A DNA stretch of 64,000 bases from Lysobacter auxotrophicus (GTDB lineage: Bacteria; Pseudomonadota; Gammaproteobacteria; Xanthomonadales; Xanthomonadaceae), in NCBI RefSeq assembly GCF_027924565.1, contig NZ_AP027041.1, positions 744,001 through 808,000 of the forward strand, given 5' to 3'. A program made the position numbers and the translations under genes. Of this stretch, positions 63,272-64,000 are shown piece after piece (position 1 is the first letter of the stretch; each line of letters opens with the position of its first letter). The notes beneath the pieces were generated by a model. It worked only from the letters and a program-made list of their open reading frames with translations, ran no database searches and was not told where the DNA came from.

Positions 63272-64000
63272 CGCCAGCGCCGGCATCGCCGCGGTGGTGG
63301 TGACCTACCGCAGCGCCGACACCATCGACGACTGCCTCGCGCGCCTGCGCGCGGCGGACGGCGTGGACGCCATCCGCGTGGTCGACAACAACTCCGACGA
63401 CGGCACGCTGGAGATCGTGCAGCGCCATGCCAGCAGCGACGCGCGCGTGCGCTTCATCGCCAACCCGGACAACCCCGGCTTCGGCATGGCCTGCAACCAG
63501 GGCGCGCGCGATGTGGAGGCGGGCGTGCAATGGCTGGCGTTCGTCAATCCCGATTGCATGGTCGAACGCGACACGCTATCGCGCCTGCGTGCGCTCGCCG
63601 CGCACCAGGGCGAGGCGCTGCTCGGTGCCGATCTCGTCGACGACGGTGGCGTGCGCGACGGCGCCGCACGACGCCGCGACCCCGACTTCGGCGCGATGCT
63701 CTCCGCCGCGCTCGGCGGCACGCCCGCGCCGAAGCTCGAACTTCCCATCGACGACACGCGCGCGCTCCAGCAGGTCGAGGCGGTGTCGGGTGCGCTGATG
63801 CTCATGCCGCGCGCGCTGTTCGAGCGCCTGCACGGTTTCGACGAAGGCTATCGCCTGCACGCCGAAGACCTCGACCTCTCGCGTCGTGCGCGCGAATCCG
63901 GCGCGCTGGTCGCCGTCGCCAACCACGTACGCGTGCTGCACGTGCGTGGCGTGTCGAGCCGCTCGCGACCGTTCTTCGTCGAATGGCACAAGCATCGTGG
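63255..64000 (+). CDS. GT2 glycosyltransferase, rhamnosyltransferase-like, 3' end missing
   Basis: The open frame runs from a GTG at 63255 (17 bases before the previous stop) to the window edge, 248 codons with no stop. The opening AGIAAVVVTYRSADTIDDCL, VVDNNSDDGT, NPGFGMACNQGA and FVNPDCMVERDTL are strong GT2 motifs, and ALFERLHGFDEGYRLHAEDL holds the catalytic region. It resembles rhamnosyltransferases of the WbbL group. It probably acts in surface polysaccharide synthesis with the preceding gene. Confidence 0.88.
   Translation, partial: MISSSDASAGIAAVVVTYRSADTIDDCLARLRAADGVDAIRVVDNNSDDGTLEIVQRHASSDARVRFIANPDNPGFGMACNQGARDVEAGVQWLAFVNPDCMVERDTLSRLRALAAHQGEALLGADLVDDGGVRDGAARRRDPDFGAMLSAALGGTPAPKLELPIDDTRALQQVEAVSGALMLMPRALFERLHGFDEGYRLHAEDLDLSRRARESGALVAVANHVRVLHVRGVSSRSRPFFVEWHKHR

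Overview
The window is a high-GC gammaproteobacterial chromosome segment, most likely from the Lysobacter/Xanthomonas family (Xanthomonadaceae/Lysobacteraceae). The main reasons are gene order and gene families: an LPS island sits between a cystathionine lyase gene and etfAB, there is a bifunctional xanB, an lpsI/lpsJ-like CoA-transferase pair, a type II secretion operon in the Xanthomonas order E-F-G-H-I-J-K-L-M-N-D, an XrvA-like H-NS protein, and many GTAG-type REP hairpins. No tRNA, rRNA, CRISPR array, prophage or insertion sequence was recognised.

Positions 1-8.3 kb hold the end of maiA, the pilus retraction ATPase gene pilU, a DUF4398 lipoprotein overlapping an OmpA-like gene, a structured leader before a small DUF465 gene, and the reverse transsulfuration pair cbs and cgl. 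A convergent 2OG-oxygenase/sulfotransferase pair lies between cbs and cgl. Positions 8.3-14.7 kb form a small lower-GC island at the known Xanthomonas LPS hot spot: wzm, wzt, a 1047-residue methyltransferase/coiled-coil/GT4/GT2 protein, and wecB. Positions 14.8-23.2 kb hold etfA-etfB, xanB, an ATP-grasp gene, lpsI/lpsJ-like genes, galE and the ETF:quinone oxidoreductase gene.

Positions 23.4-45.7 kb are mostly housekeeping: alkB, an MCE/Mla-type lipid transport operon (STAS-permease, ATPase, MCE protein, lipoprotein), a ThrE-like exporter, xrvA, proS, pssA, a divergent holD candidate overlapping rimI, valS, holC, pepA, lptF-lptG, an RDD protein, xerD and dsbC. Intergenic spaces here are full of repeats: heptamer arrays, GTAG REPs, GTCATCCCGGC hairpins, and a structured repeat that begins exactly after the stop codons of lptG and xerD.

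Positions 45.8-64 kb hold purL, a TPR protein, and the type II secretion operon, which is interrupted between gspF and gspG by a six-copy array of the same structured repeat. After gspD, two glycosyltransferase genes follow with overlapping start and stop codons; the second runs off the end. Envelope building dominates the window: O-antigen export and sugar precursors, LPS transport (lptFG), phospholipid synthesis and transport, and protein secretion. The best leads are the stop-codon-anchored repeat with covarying stems, the trimodular O-antigen protein, the probable holD, and a terminator/antiterminator-like leader near 3.1 kb.
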